Source of the DNA: Nitrospira sp.
GTDB lineage: Bacteria > Nitrospirota > Nitrospiria > Nitrospirales > Nitrospiraceae
Assembly (NCBI GenBank): GCA_030123565.1
Contig: CP126122.1
Span: 124,001 to 188,000 of the forward strand
DNA length: 64,000 nucleotides
Reading direction: 5' to 3'
Below are positions 44,855 through 54,962 of the stretch, in pieces; positions within the stretch are counted from its first letter, which is position 1; each line of letters starts with the position of its first letter. Both the position numbers and the translations under genes were made by a program. Below the pieces are notes generated by a model. It searched no databases, had not been told where the DNA came from, and worked only from the letters and a program-made list of their open reading frames with translations.

Positions 44855-46135
44855 ATGAGCCAGGATGTTTCACAAACCCAGCAAGGCAAGGAGTTGGAAG
44901 AAGGAGGGAATCGGCCTGCTTCCCGTCCACTCGTGAGCGTGGTGATTCCCACCTACAAGCGCGCACAGCTCCTCCGGAAGGCCATTCTCTCCGCCTTGGC
45001 CCAAGAACGTGCCGGGGACCTCTTCGACATGGAGATCATCGTGGTGGACGACTGTTCACCGGATGAAACCCCTCAGGTGGCCGCCGAATTTCGGAACATT
45101 CAGTACGTCAGATTGCCTGAAAACCGTGGTGCATCCGGGGCGCGCAATGCCGGCATCAAACGCGCGAAGGGCAAGTATGTGGCGCTGCTCGATGACGACG
45201 ACGAGTTCCTGACGCACAAGCTGATGGTGCAGGTGCCTCTCTTGGAATCTCACCCCGAGATCGGTGTCCTGTACGGGCAGAGTGTGGTGACCGGCGGGGA
45301 GGTTCCCCTGTTGTTGTGGCCGGAATGGGGGCCTTCGGGGAATGTCTTCGAGGAGTTTGTGACGAGAACCGAGGACTTCCTCCATCCGCCCACATGGCTG
45401 GTGCGGCGAGAGCTGTTCGAGAGCGCAGGATTTTTCGACGAGAGTAAGGCGGGGATGGAACATTACGATATGGCGCTCCGAATCGCCGCTCGCACCCCAT
45501 GGATGTTCCTTTCCGGGGGGCCGGTCGCTCGGGGCCGCTTCTCTCAGCAGGGGCTCTGGTACAGTACGATCGCCGACGGGACCAATGAGAAGCAACTGCC
45601 GGGGATTGTCGAGTCGGCCCTTGCAGGGCTTCCGGCGACGGCCGAGGCCGACCGTGTGCGGCGAAAAGCCAGAGCCGCCGTCTGTGCGAGCATTGCGCAC
45701 CAGCGCTGGTGGGCAGGCGGCGGTATGGAGCCGACTCGGCAACATCTCCTGACTTCATTGCATCGCGCCCCCTGGCTCCTGCGGGAGGTTGCCGTAGTTG
45801 AATGGGTGAAACGGGTCGCCGGTGCCCTCGCAGCCTCCTCGAACCGGCCGGTTCAGGCAGTGAAGGTGTTCTGGACTGAGATCAAGCGCGCAACGGCTGG
45901 TGCGCCTGCAGGAGAGGCTCCGCCGATGCGCCGTTTGTTGGGGGAGATGCTGGAGGGGGCGGCCATCACCATGAAACGCGGTTCTCCGAGAATGGCGTGG
46001 CTCGTGGCCGTCAGTGCCGCCCTCAATGATCCCGGTTACTGGATGCAACCCGGTCGCCTGTTCCGGTTGTGTCGCCTGTTGGCCGAGCGCCCGGCTTCTA
46101 CGGAAGGAAACACGAGCGAGTCCCGGCATCCTTAG
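44855..46135 (+). CDS. Family 2 glycosyltransferase
   Basis: 426 residues. GT-A fold: LVSVVIPTYKRAQLLRKAI, IIVVDDCSPDETPQ, LPENRGASGARNAGIKRAKGKYVALLDDDDEF (DxD metal site), and GFFDESKAGMEHYDMALRIA. The C-terminal 150 residues are helical and not part of the catalytic core. It is a cytoplasmic transferase for a surface polysaccharide. It starts the run of GT2, GT2, deacetylase and Wzm/Wzt genes. Confidence 0.92.
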   Translation: MSQDVSQTQQGKELEEGGNRPASRPLVSVVIPTYKRAQLLRKAILSALAQERAGDLFDMEIIVVDDCSPDETPQVAAEFRNIQYVRLPENRGASGARNAGIKRAKGKYVALLDDDDEFLTHKLMVQVPLLESHPEIGVLYGQSVVTGGEVPLLLWPEWGPSGNVFEEFVTRTEDFLHPPTWLVRRELFESAGFFDESKAGMEHYDMALRIAARTPWMFLSGGPVARGRFSQQGLWYSTIADGTNEKQLPGIVESALAGLPATAEADRVRRKARAAVCASIAHQRWWAGGGMEPTRQHLLTSLHRAPWLLREVAVVEWVKRVAGALAASSNRPVQAVKVFWTEIKRATAGAPAGEAPPMRRLLGEMLEGAAITMKRGSPRMAWLVAVSAALNDPGYWMQPGRLFRLCRLLAERPASTEGNTSESRHP

Positions 46136-46168
46136 CGCCGCGAGTGCCGTGCGGAATAGGCCGTTTCC

Positions 46169-47059
46169 ATGTCGGATGCTTCCATGAAACTCAGCATCGT
46201 CGTTCCTTGCCGTAACGCAGCGCACACCATCGGACAAACCCTCCACGCCCTTGCGGAACAGTCCTGGCCGACTGAATGGGAAGTGATCGTGGCGGACAAT
46301 GGCTCGACCGACAAATTGGCCCAGGTTGTCGACCGGCACAGGGCGCAGATCCCCGCCGTTCGCATCATAACTGCACATGCGCGACGCGGCGCCTCCCACG
46401 CCAGGAATGTGGGCGTTAAAGCGGCCGCCGGCGAAGCGATTCTGTTTTGTGATGCGGACGATATTCCCGCTCCCGGTTGGGCCGTCGCGATGGAAGCAGC
46501 GCTGAGACGACATGACTTTGTGGCTTCTCGCCTGGAGTTTGAGAAATTGAATCCGCCGTCGATTCGCGCGGCACGCGACCACACACAGGTTGACGGCTTG
46601 CAGCGGTTTACATTTTTACCCTTTGCGCATGCCGGCTCCGGGACTCTTGGCATCAAACGAGCCCTCCATGACGCGGTCGGCGGATTTGACGAAACCATTC
46701 CCATCTGTGAAGACATCGATTATTGTATGCGGGTGCAGCAGCAGGGGGCGAAATTGGAATTCGTACCGGGCGCCATACTCCACTGTCGGCTTCGAGAAAC
46801 TGCGAAGGGAGTTTACTTGCAGGCTTCGCGGTATGCGGAATACGAAGTCTACTTGTACAAACAATACGGGGGGCGGTCCTCCTGGGAGTTGTGGCGGTGG
46901 CGCAAGTACCTGCAGTCGTGGCGGCTGTTGTTGGGGCGGGTGCCTGAACTGATCCGCACTCCCGAAGGCAAGACCATGCTGATGTGGCGACTCGGCCGGC
47001 ACATGGGACTTCTCAAAGGAAGTCTTCGGTTCGGCGCCCCTCCGGTGATGACCGAATAA
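46169..47059 (+). CDS. Family 2 glycosyltransferase
   Basis: 296 residues. MKLSIVVPCRNAAHTIGQTLHALAEQSWPTEWEVIVADNGSTDKLAQ, ARRGASHARNVGVKAAAGEAILFCDADDIPAPGW (DAD metal site), GGFDETIPICEDIDYCMRVQQQGAKLEFVPGAILHCRLRET. The sequence is typical of glycan-elongating GT2 enzymes. It lies 33 bases after the first glycosyltransferase. Confidence 0.92.
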   Translation: MSDASMKLSIVVPCRNAAHTIGQTLHALAEQSWPTEWEVIVADNGSTDKLAQVVDRHRAQIPAVRIITAHARRGASHARNVGVKAAAGEAILFCDADDIPAPGWAVAMEAALRRHDFVASRLEFEKLNPPSIRAARDHTQVDGLQRFTFLPFAHAGSGTLGIKRALHDAVGGFDETIPICEDIDYCMRVQQQGAKLEFVPGAILHCRLRETAKGVYLQASRYAEYEVYLYKQYGGRSSWELWRWRKYLQSWRLLLGRVPELIRTPEGKTMLMWRLGRHMGLLKGSLRFGAPPVMTE

Positions 47060-47071
47060 GGACGGGCCGGC

Positions 47072-47806
47072 TTGATGAATCCTAAAACCCTGTTGTCGAC
47101 ATCGGTGAGGAAAGTATTGGGAAGTCTGACCCATGTCGTCACGAGCGAACCTGTGACGGCCTTGACGTTCGACGACGGGCCGGACTCTGAGATGACGCCG
47201 CAGGTGTTGGACCTCTTGGAGAAATATCAGGCGCGAGGCACATTCTTTTTGGTGGGGCAGGCGGCGGCCGTTCAACCGGACCTGGTGAAACGAATCGCCG
47301 CGGGAGGGCATGCGATCGGTATCCATTCGTGGGACCATCGAGCGTTTCCAGGACTGTCGAGCAGAGAGCGGCGTCGACAAATCCGGACGTGCGAACAGAT
47401 TCTCGGGTCCTATGCGACCAGTCTCTTTCGTCCTCCGTATGGTGAGCAAACGGTGGCGTCCCGCCTGGAAGCATTCCTGATGGGATACGAAGTCGTGGGG
47501 TGGAATGTGAACAGCGGAGACTGGTATGAATCGGATCCCGTGGCGCTGAGTGAGTACCTCTTGGGCACGGTCGAGCCGGGGGCCATCGTGCTCTTGCATG
47601 ACAGGTTGTTCGATCAGGGGAAGCCGGCCCATGGGATCGACCAGGGACACACTTCGTGGCCGGATCGGCAGGCCATGTTACGGGCGCTGGAGATCGTGCT
47701 TGAACGATTGACCGGGCGGTACCGGTTCGTCACCGTGCCGCAGTTGCTTTCCTATGGACGGCCACGACGCTCTTTCTGGTTCAAGAAGTCGTTGGCGATG
47801 TCCTGA
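47072..47806 (+). CDS. Polysaccharide deacetylase (NodB domain)
   Basis: 244 residues. NodB motifs: TALTFDDGPDS (catalytic Asp and metal Asp), HSWDHR (metal histidines), RPPYGEQ, and VGWNVNSGDWYES, then VLLHD at the end. No signal peptide is visible, so it may act on a cytoplasmic or inner-leaflet intermediate. TTG 47072 or ATG 47075 is the start. It fits removal of N-acetyl groups from the glycan made by the neighbours. Confidence 0.92.
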   Translation: MMNPKTLLSTSVRKVLGSLTHVVTSEPVTALTFDDGPDSEMTPQVLDLLEKYQARGTFFLVGQAAAVQPDLVKRIAAGGHAIGIHSWDHRAFPGLSSRERRRQIRTCEQILGSYATSLFRPPYGEQTVASRLEAFLMGYEVVGWNVNSGDWYESDPVALSEYLLGTVEPGAIVLLHDRLFDQGKPAHGIDQGHTSWPDRQAMLRALEIVLERLTGRYRFVTVPQLLSYGRPRRSFWFKKSLAMS

Positions 47807-47878
47807 ACGGTTCAACGGTGTGAAGCGGCAACTTAAAAAAACCACTCCTTTTCAAGTCCCAAGCGAGCGTCGACGACT

Positions 47879-48763
47879 ATGAAAGAACCGGAAAGTATGA
47901 CTTTCTCTCCGGAGCAGGTGGCCAACCAAGGGAGGCCCGACCGAAGGTCTGCGATTCACATTCGCCCCAGTCGAGGGTTGTTTCACCTCGACTTGCAGGC
48001 CCTGTGGCAATACCGCGAGCTGCTCGCATTCTTGGTTTGGCGGGACACCAAGGTGCGCTATAAGCAGGCCGTCATCGGGGCAGGGTGGGCGGTCTTCCAA
48101 CCGCTCATTTCCATGCTCCTGTTCACGGCGATCTTCAGTTATCTGGCCAAGCTGCCGTCGGACGGCGTGCCCTATCCCCTGTTCGCCTATGCCGGCCTGC
48201 TCCCGTGGAATTTCATCGCCCAAGCGACCAGCAGGAGTGGAACCAGTCTGGTGGGGGAGTCGCATTTGATCAGTAAGGTGTACTTCCCGCGATTGATCAT
48301 CCCGCTGGCGGCTGCCTCGGCCCCAGCCGTCGATTTGGTCTGCGCGTTAGTGATGATGATCCCGCTCATGTTATGGTTCGGCGTCACTCCCGGGTGGCAG
48401 ATCCTGCTGTTTCCCGTTTTCGTCGTGATCGCGTTACTCGCGGCGCTGGCGGTCAGCCTCTGGTTTTCGGCCCTGCATGTGAAGTTTCGCGACGTGGGAC
48501 ATATCATTCCGTTTTTTGTACAGTTTTGGATGTTCGCCTCTCCGGTCGTCTATCCTACGAGTCTAATTCCTGAACGATGGCGGACCCTGTATTGCCTCAA
48601 TCCGGTGGTGGGGGTCGTGGAAGGGTTCCGTTGGACCTTGCTGGGCCAACGAGCGCCGGCGTTGGAAACAATCCTGCCCGGTATCTGCATCGTGCTGCTG
48701 CTCTTTACGAGCGGAGTGGTCTATTTCAAGCGTATGGAACGAACCTTTGCGGATGTCATCTGA
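47879..48763 (+). CDS. wzm: ABC-2 polysaccharide export permease (copy 1)
   Basis: 294 residues with about six membrane helices. DTKVRYKQAVIGAGWAVFQPLISMLLFTAIFSYLAKLPSDGVPYPLFAYAGLLPWNF is the characteristic N-terminal part of O-antigen/teichoic-acid type exporters, and it ends in RMERTFADVI. The ATPase gene begins on the last base of its stop (TGATG). A clear paralogue lies at 61585. Confidence 0.93.
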   Translation: MKEPESMTFSPEQVANQGRPDRRSAIHIRPSRGLFHLDLQALWQYRELLAFLVWRDTKVRYKQAVIGAGWAVFQPLISMLLFTAIFSYLAKLPSDGVPYPLFAYAGLLPWNFIAQATSRSGTSLVGESHLISKVYFPRLIIPLAAASAPAVDLVCALVMMIPLMLWFGVTPGWQILLFPVFVVIALLAALAVSLWFSALHVKFRDVGHIIPFFVQFWMFASPVVYPTSLIPERWRTLYCLNPVVGVVEGFRWTLLGQRAPALETILPGICIVLLLFTSGVVYFKRMERTFADVI

Positions 48764-50022
48764 TGGGCGAAATTGCGGTCTCCGTGCGGAATGTGAGCAA
48801 AGAGTATGTCATTGCGGCGGTGAACCATACCACCCTGCGGGACCACCTCGTCCACGCCTGGCGGTCTCTGTCGAGTCGGAGCGCCGAACCTCATGCCGTG
48901 ACGCGCGCCTTTCGGGCCTTGAATGAGGTGTCCTTCGATGTGACGGAAGGCGAGGTGTTGGGGATTATTGGGCACAATGGGGCCGGGAAAAGCACGCTCC
49001 TGAAGATTTTGTCCCGTATTACGGAACCGAGTGCCGGTGAAGTGGACCTCTACGGGCGTGTGACGTCGTTGCTGGAGGTGGGGACGGGGTTCCATGCGGA
49101 ACTCACGGGGCGTGAGAACGTGTATTTGAACGCGGCGATGCTGGGCATGCGTAAAACCGATATCAACCGCCGGTTCGACGAGATCGTCGATTTTTCCGGT
49201 ACCGCCCGATTCATCGATACGCCGGTGAAGCGATACTCCAGCGGCATGTATGTGCGATTGGCCTTTTCGGTGGCGGCCCACCTGGACCCTGAGATTTTGA
49301 TCGTCGATGAAGTCCTGTCGGTCGGCGACGGAGCCTTTCAAAAGAAGTGTCTGGGAAAGATGGACGAGGTTCGGCGAGATGGGCGCACCGTCATTCTCGT
49401 CAGTCACGATTTGCCGGTCGTGGCCGGGCTGTGCCAGCGGGCCATTCTCCTGCGGCAGGGAACTGTGGTGGGAGACGGTCGACCCCAGCAGATCATCGAA
49501 CAGTATATGAGCGAGGCCTACAGTGGAAGCGGAGCGTCGTTAGCCGACCGGAAGGACCGTTATACGCAGGGTGAATTGATGGTTCAATCCATCACGTTTC
49601 ACAATGAAAAACTGGAGACGGTTCAGCCGGCCCTCTCGGGGCAACATCTCGTCATCCGTGTGCACTATGCCTCCCATGTCCGGAAGGTATTCAAGGAGAT
49701 GCGGGTGATGGTGGTTTTGAACCGGGATGAACGCACCGTGTGCATCCTCTCGACTGATCTTGTCGATCGTACGCCGCTGCATCTCGAAGGCAACGGCTAC
49801 GTCGATTTTCACCTGCCCCATCTGCCTCTGTGTGGAGGCCGATATTTTCTGCACGTCGCCATTGAGAACAATACGGTGACGCAAGATTGGGTCCAGTACG
49901 CGGCCGAATTGCAGGTGCTCGACGGCGATTATTATGGAACGGGAAAAATGTACCCGCACGACGGGTGGCGGGGCAAAGGGATGTTCGTAGACCATAGCTG
50001 GAGCATGACGAGACTGTCCTAA
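48763..50022 (+). CDS. wzt: Polysaccharide export ABC ATPase with Wzt C-terminal domain (copy 1)
   Basis: 419 residues. ABC domain: Walker A GIIGHNGAGKSTLLKIL, signature YSSGMYVRLAFSVAAHL, Walker B ILIVDEVLSVGD, H-loop VILVSHDLPVVAGL. A C-terminal domain of about 150 residues follows (from about residue 270, TQGELMVQSITFHNEKLETVQPALSGQHLVIRVHY). It matches Wzt carbohydrate-binding domains that recognise the capped glycan end. The frame is open upstream to 48577, but ATG 48763 is the start. Confidence 0.93.
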   Translation: MGEIAVSVRNVSKEYVIAAVNHTTLRDHLVHAWRSLSSRSAEPHAVTRAFRALNEVSFDVTEGEVLGIIGHNGAGKSTLLKILSRITEPSAGEVDLYGRVTSLLEVGTGFHAELTGRENVYLNAAMLGMRKTDINRRFDEIVDFSGTARFIDTPVKRYSSGMYVRLAFSVAAHLDPEILIVDEVLSVGDGAFQKKCLGKMDEVRRDGRTVILVSHDLPVVAGLCQRAILLRQGTVVGDGRPQQIIEQYMSEAYSGSGASLADRKDRYTQGELMVQSITFHNEKLETVQPALSGQHLVIRVHYASHVRKVFKEMRVMVVLNRDERTVCILSTDLVDRTPLHLEGNGYVDFHLPHLPLCGGRYFLHVAIENNTVTQDWVQYAAELQVLDGDYYGTGKMYPHDGWRGKGMFVDHSWSMTRLS

Positions 50023-50355
50023 GCGTCGGTGGTGCATTCGGCCCTCTGGCGTCTTCGCGATTGCAAGGCTCGACCCTGCAGCAGCCTGGGAGTTGTTTTT
50101 CGACTTTTCTACACCGAGAGATTCTATCCGCGCCGACACCCTCCCTTGTGAGGACGAGACCGGTGCCGACCGTCCGATTCTCACGTCGTACAGCTAAAAA
50201 TCCAGAACATCATTTGCTGGTTGCCGAAGACCCGGCTCCAATGGCATGTTCCAACCTCGCCCGTCCCCGGACCGGTCCTTCTCCTTACTAGGGCCGTTTT
50301 AGGGCCAATCGTCAGGGTTTACCTTGGACGACAGGGGGCGTATGGTGGAGGGCGA
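50023..50355. other. Gap between glycan cluster and hybrid kinase
   Basis: 333 bases without a convincing gene. Two direct copies of TAGGGCC (50289-50295 and 50300-50306) start 11 bases apart, one helical turn, shortly before the kinase gene and could be a tandem operator. No clear promoter hexamers were identified. Confidence 0.4.
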
Positions 50356-53300
50356 ATGGCCCGAAAGCCTCATATCTTCTACCCTTATGACGGAACCTCA
50401 GGAGATGATCAGATGATGCTCGCCGCCATCATCCTCTCGACGGGAGGGATCTTCGCCTTCGATGTGGTGATGTCTCTCGGCCATGCCGTCTGGCTCCTGT
50501 ACCTGTTGCCCCTGTGGCTGAGTTCGCTCCTGGTGTTTCCCGCTGCGCCTTTTCGCTATGCGGGGGTCTGTACGATCTTGATCGGCGCGGGGTTCTGGCT
50601 CTCTCCTCCCGGCGCCGATCTCCTGACGGTGATTTTCAACCGCACGCTCGGCGCGGGCATTATCTGGGGCGCAGCATACTTGTTGTTTCAGCGGCAGACG
50701 GCCGAGACAGCGCTGCGTTCAGCCAACAGCCGGTTGGAAGTGCGGGTGGGGGAACAGACACAGAATCTGGTGGCCGCCAACGAGCGGTTGACCATGCAAT
50801 TGGCCGAACGACGGCAGGTGGAAGCGGCTCTGCGTGAGAGTCGCGAACGCTTCGAACTGGCGGCGGAGGGTGCGGATGTGGGGGTCTGGGAGTGGGATTT
50901 GAGAACGAAGTCGGCCTATTACTCCCCGCGCTGGAAACGCCAACTCGGCTGCACCGAGGCGGATATCGGATCGACGATCGACGACTGGGAATCGCGCCTC
51001 CATCCCGATGATCGTGCGCGGGCCCTGGCGACAGTGACGCTGTTCCGAGAAGGCTATACCAAACAATACCGTCTCGACCATCGTCTCCGGCATCGGGATG
51101 GCTCCTATCGTTGGATTGCAGCCTTGGGGGCCGGGCTGTGCGACGAGCAGGGACGGATGGTCCGGATGAGCGGCATCCACCTGGATGTGACGGCAAGGAA
51201 ACATGCCGAGGAAGCCGTGACACGAGCGGAGGAACGGTACCGCACCATCGTGGAAAACGCCGTGGCCGGCATCTACCAGACGTCGGCGGGCGGACGCTAC
51301 GTCTCGGTGAATCCCGCGCTGGCGCGGATGTACGGCTATGCATCCCCGGAGGAGATGATCGGCCTGGTGAGCGATATTGCGGAGCAGGTCTATGTCGAGG
51401 CGGAACGGCGCAAGGAATTCATTCGGCTCATGCAGGCGCACAACCAGGTGACGGCCTTCGAGTCGCAAATCTACCGAAAGGATCGAAGCGTGATCTGGAT
51501 TTCGGAGAGCGGCCGGGCCGTACGTGACGCGGCAGGGGCGTTGCTCGCCTACGAGGGGATCGTCGAGGACATTTCCGCGCGCAAACAGGCCGAGGAGGCA
51601 TTGCGCGTGAGCGAAGAGCGGTACCGCGAACTGGTCGAACAGGCCGGCGATATCATCTATCGGACCGACGCCGGCGGGAGGTTTACCTACTGCAATCCCA
51701 CCTCGCGTCGTGTTCTGGGTTATGCCCCGGAGGAATTGATCGGGCGCCACTACCTGGAGATCGTTCAGCCGCAGGCCCGTCCACAAGCCGAGCGGTTTTA
51801 CGGCCGGCAGTTCATCCGAAAAAAGGCGCGCACGGTCTACGAGTTACCGGTCGCCGCCAAAGACGGCCGCGAGGTGTGGTTGGGACAACATACACAGCTG
51901 TTGCTGGAGGACGGCAAGGTCAGTGGATTTCAAGTGGTGGCCCGCGACATTACCGAGCGGAAGCGGGTGGAACAGGCCCTGCGAGAAAGCGAAGAACGAT
52001 TTTTCAAGGCCTTTCAGAGCAATCCGGCCGGCATGGCCATCAGCCGACTGGAAGACGGCCGGGTCCTTGACGTCAACGACGCGTTCGTGCGGGTCTTCGG
52101 GTTTTCCCGCGATGAGCTCATCGGCATGTCCTCACTCGATATCGGCATCTGGATCAATCCCGAGGATCGGCAGGGGTTGGCCGATCGGCTGCGGCGTGAC
52201 GGGTTTCTGCGGAATCTGGAGAAAGAATTTCGGACGAAGTCGGGCGAGGTGCGGCATGGGCTGTTCAATGTCGAGTCGGTTTCCATCGGCCGGGAAGACT
52301 GTCTGCTCACGTTGGTGTTGGACATCACCAGGCGCAAAGAAGCGGAGGCGGCCCTGCGTCGCAGCCAGTCCGTCCTTCAAGCCCACCAGGGCGCCTTGAT
52401 GCGGCTGACGAAGAGCGAACATATCGGATCCGGTGCATGGCAGGCCGCGCTCGAAGAATTGATGCAGACCTCGGCGATGGTGCTGAATGTCGATCGAGCC
52501 AGTGTGTGGCTCCTGGATCGGAGCGGGGCGACAATGGAATGTGCGGACTTGTATGAGCGGGCTGAGACGCGACATTCCCGCGGGCAGCGGCTCGATGTGG
52601 CCCAGTACCCTCGCTACTTTGCCGAGCTGATGCAGGAACAGGTGGTCGATGCGCATGACGTTGCAAGGGACCTTCGCACCAGCGAACTGATGGAGTCCTA
52701 TCTGCAGGAGCTGAATATCGCCTCATTGTTGGACGTGCCGATTTTCTTCGGCGGCCGATTGGCCGGAGTGGTGTGCCATGAACGGGTCGGAGAGGTCCGG
52801 GAGTGGAGTGCAGAGGAGACGCAATTCGCCGCGTCGATCGGCAATCTGGTGACGTTGGCCTATGAAGCGAAACAGCGGCAGGAGGCGGAGGCGGCTCTGT
52901 TGCAGGCCAAGGAGGTTGCAGAATCCGCCAACCGGGCGAAGAGCGATTTCCTGGCCACTATGAGCCACGAGATCAGGACCCCGATGAATGCGATCGTCGG
53001 CATGGCGGATTTGTTGTCGGAAACGCCGCTCAACGAGGACCAGCGGGAGTACGTGCAGATTTTTCGCGACGCCGGCAGCAACTTGCTGAGCCTGATCAAC
53101 GATGTCCTCGACCTGTCGAAGATTGAAGCCGGACATTTGGATCTGGACGTCGTCGATTTCGATCTCAATGATCTGGTGCAGCGGGCGGCCGAACTGGTGG
53201 CGGTCCGCGCCGGCGAGAAAAATCTAGAGTTGGCCTACCAGATCCAGCCGGACGTGCCGACCTCTCTCGTGGGTGATCCGAATCGCCTCCGGCAGGTCCT

Positions 53301-54822
53301 GCTCAATCTGTTGGGCAACGCCATCAAATTCACCGACGAGGGCGAAGTCGTGCTGCGGGTGGAGCGGGATACGCATGCGCGCGGACCGGGGAACATTCTG
53401 TTCACCATTCGGGATACCGGCATCGGGATTCCCGAAGAAAAATTGACCGCCATCTTCGAACGGTTTACCCAGGCGGATTCCTCGATCACCCGACAGTACA
53501 GCGGCACGGGCCTCGGTCTCACGATCTCTCGGCGGCTGGTCGAGCGGATGGGCGGCAAGATCTGGGTCGAGAGCGAGGTGGGAAAGGGCAGTACATTCAG
53601 TTTCACCGCAAAGTTTGCGGTGCACGTTCAGCCGATTCCGCCGGTCGCTCCGGCGCAGTGGGAGCAGTTGGCGGGATTGCGGACCTTGATCGTGGATGAC
53701 AATGCGACCAATCGCCTGATCGTGCGGGAAACCCTGACCGGCTGGGGCATTCCCGCGGCGGAGGCCTCCGGTGGTGAGGAGGCGATGGTGGAGTTGTTGC
53801 GAGCCTTGAAGGCGGGCGTGCCCTATCGCCTGGTGATTTTAGACGTGCGCATGCCGAAACTGAGCGGATGGCAGGTCGCCGACCAGATCGCTCGCACGCC
53901 GGGCCTGGCGGGATTGTCCGTCATCATGCTGACTTCGGAACGGCGCGCCGGCGACCAGGCCAGGGCTCGTGAATGCGGGGTGGTGCGGTATCTGACGAAA
54001 CCCTTCCGCCGGTCGGATCTGTTCAACGGCATGATGGCCGTCATCGGCAAGGCCCCCCAGGCAGGCATGGAGGGGGCGCTTCCCAAGACGAACGAACTCG
54101 CGAACGGCGCGCCCGGTCTGAACATTTTGCTGGCCGAAGATTTTGTCGACAACCGCCGCATGATAGAGTTCTATTTCAAACCGACGCCCCATCGAGTGGA
54201 GACGGCGGTGAACGGCCAGGTGGCCGTCGACATGTTCATGCGGGGATCATATGACCTGGTTCTGATGGATATTCAAATGCCGATCATGGACGGCTATTCC
54301 GCGACGAAGGCGATCAGGGCCTGGGAGCAGGCACAGGGACGGGCGCCGGTGCCGATCTTGGCCTTGACGGCCAATGCGTTGCAGGGAGAAGTGCAGCGGA
54401 GCCTGGCGGCCGGCTGCACGGCGCATTTGACGAAACCGATTCGCAAGGCTCGGTTGTTGGAAGCCATTCAACTCTATCGCCGACCGTCGGCTCCGGCGGA
54501 CAGACCCTTGCCAGAATTTTCCGCCGAGCGAGTCGTGTTGCAGATCAGTGCGGAGTTTGAGGGCCTCATGCCGGGGTTCTTGGAGCACCGGCGCCAGGAT
54601 GTCGTACAGCTCACGGATGCGTTGGCCCGAGCTGATTTTGAGCTGATCCGAGGGATCGGCCACGGCATCAAGGGGGCCGGGGGAACCTACGGCCTCGATG
54701 TGATCAGTGCGTACGGACAGGCATTGGAAGAGGCGGCCTTGCAGAACAATGCCGCCGAAGTCCGTACGACAATCGAGGCGCTGAGCGGCTTTCTGGATCG
54801 CCTTCAATTGGTGTATGTCTGA
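50356..54822 (+). CDS. Hybrid sensor histidine kinase (PAS/GAF, two receivers, HPt)
   Basis: 1,488 residues. Two or three N-terminal membrane helices, a coiled coil, four PAS domains (from about residue 175, each ending with a PAC-type DITERK-like string), a GAF domain (about 690-840), then HisKA with the phosphorylated His871 in FLATMSHEIRTPMNAIVG. An HATPase follows (LLNLLGNAIKFTDEGEV, DTGIGIPEEKL, GTGLGLTISRRLVERMGG). Next come receiver 1 with Asp1163 (LVILDVRMPKLSG), receiver 2 with Asp1305 (LVLMDIQMPIMDGYSA), and HPt with His1436 (GIGHGIKGAGGTYG). This is a full internal phosphorelay; its likely output is the sigma-54 regulator that follows. Start ATG 50356 (GGAGGG close upstream); ATG 50413 is possible. 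Confidence 0.93.
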   Translation: MARKPHIFYPYDGTSGDDQMMLAAIILSTGGIFAFDVVMSLGHAVWLLYLLPLWLSSLLVFPAAPFRYAGVCTILIGAGFWLSPPGADLLTVIFNRTLGAGIIWGAAYLLFQRQTAETALRSANSRLEVRVGEQTQNLVAANERLTMQLAERRQVEAALRESRERFELAAEGADVGVWEWDLRTKSAYYSPRWKRQLGCTEADIGSTIDDWESRLHPDDRARALATVTLFREGYTKQYRLDHRLRHRDGSYRWIAALGAGLCDEQGRMVRMSGIHLDVTARKHAEEAVTRAEERYRTIVENAVAGIYQTSAGGRYVSVNPALARMYGYASPEEMIGLVSDIAEQVYVEAERRKEFIRLMQAHNQVTAFESQIYRKDRSVIWISESGRAVRDAAGALLAYEGIVEDISARKQAEEALRVSEERYRELVEQAGDIIYRTDAGGRFTYCNPTSRRVLGYAPEELIGRHYLEIVQPQARPQAERFYGRQFIRKKARTVYELPVAAKDGREVWLGQHTQLLLEDGKVSGFQVVARDITERKRVEQALRESEERFFKAFQSNPAGMAISRLEDGRVLDVNDAFVRVFGFSRDELIGMSSLDIGIWINPEDRQGLADRLRRDGFLRNLEKEFRTKSGEVRHGLFNVESVSIGREDCLLTLVLDITRRKEAEAALRRSQSVLQAHQGALMRLTKSEHIGSGAWQAALEELMQTSAMVLNVDRASVWLLDRSGATMECADLYERAETRHSRGQRLDVAQYPRYFAELMQEQVVDAHDVARDLRTSELMESYLQELNIASLLDVPIFFGGRLAGVVCHERVGEVREWSAEETQFAASIGNLVTLAYEAKQRQEAEAALLQAKEVAESANRAKSDFLATMSHEIRTPMNAIVGMADLLSETPLNEDQREYVQIFRDAGSNLLSLINDVLDLSKIEAGHLDLDVVDFDLNDLVQRAAELVAVRAGEKNLELAYQIQPDVPTSLVGDPNRLRQVLLNLLGNAIKFTDEGEVVLRVERDTHARGPGNILFTIRDTGIGIPEEKLTAIFERFTQADSSITRQYSGTGLGLTISRRLVERMGGKIWVESEVGKGSTFSFTAKFAVHVQPIPPVAPAQWEQLAGLRTLIVDDNATNRLIVRETLTGWGIPAAEASGGEEAMVELLRALKAGVPYRLVILDVRMPKLSGWQVADQIARTPGLAGLSVIMLTSERRAGDQARARECGVVRYLTKPFRRSDLFNGMMAVIGKAPQAGMEGALPKTNELANGAPGLNILLAEDFVDNRRMIEFYFKPTPHRVETAVNGQVAVDMFMRGSYDLVLMDIQMPIMDGYSATKAIRAWEQAQGRAPVPILALTANALQGEVQRSLAAGCTAHLTKPIRKARLLEAIQLYRRPSAPADRPLPEFSAERVVLQISAEFEGLMPGFLEHRRQDVVQLTDALARADFELIRGIGHGIKGAGGTYGLDVISAYGQALEEAALQNNAAEVRTTIEALSGFLDRLQLVYV

Positions 54823-54962
54823 GTCCGTAGAGCGGTCGTTCGTCTCTTGTTGCAGAACCGCTGCGGCAGGTTCGCGAGATATGCGTTACGATTCACGCTT
54901 CACTGGTGTCGAGAGCACTGCGGACGGGCTTTTTCAACCTCCTGCCGAGAGCCGAAAAAGAT

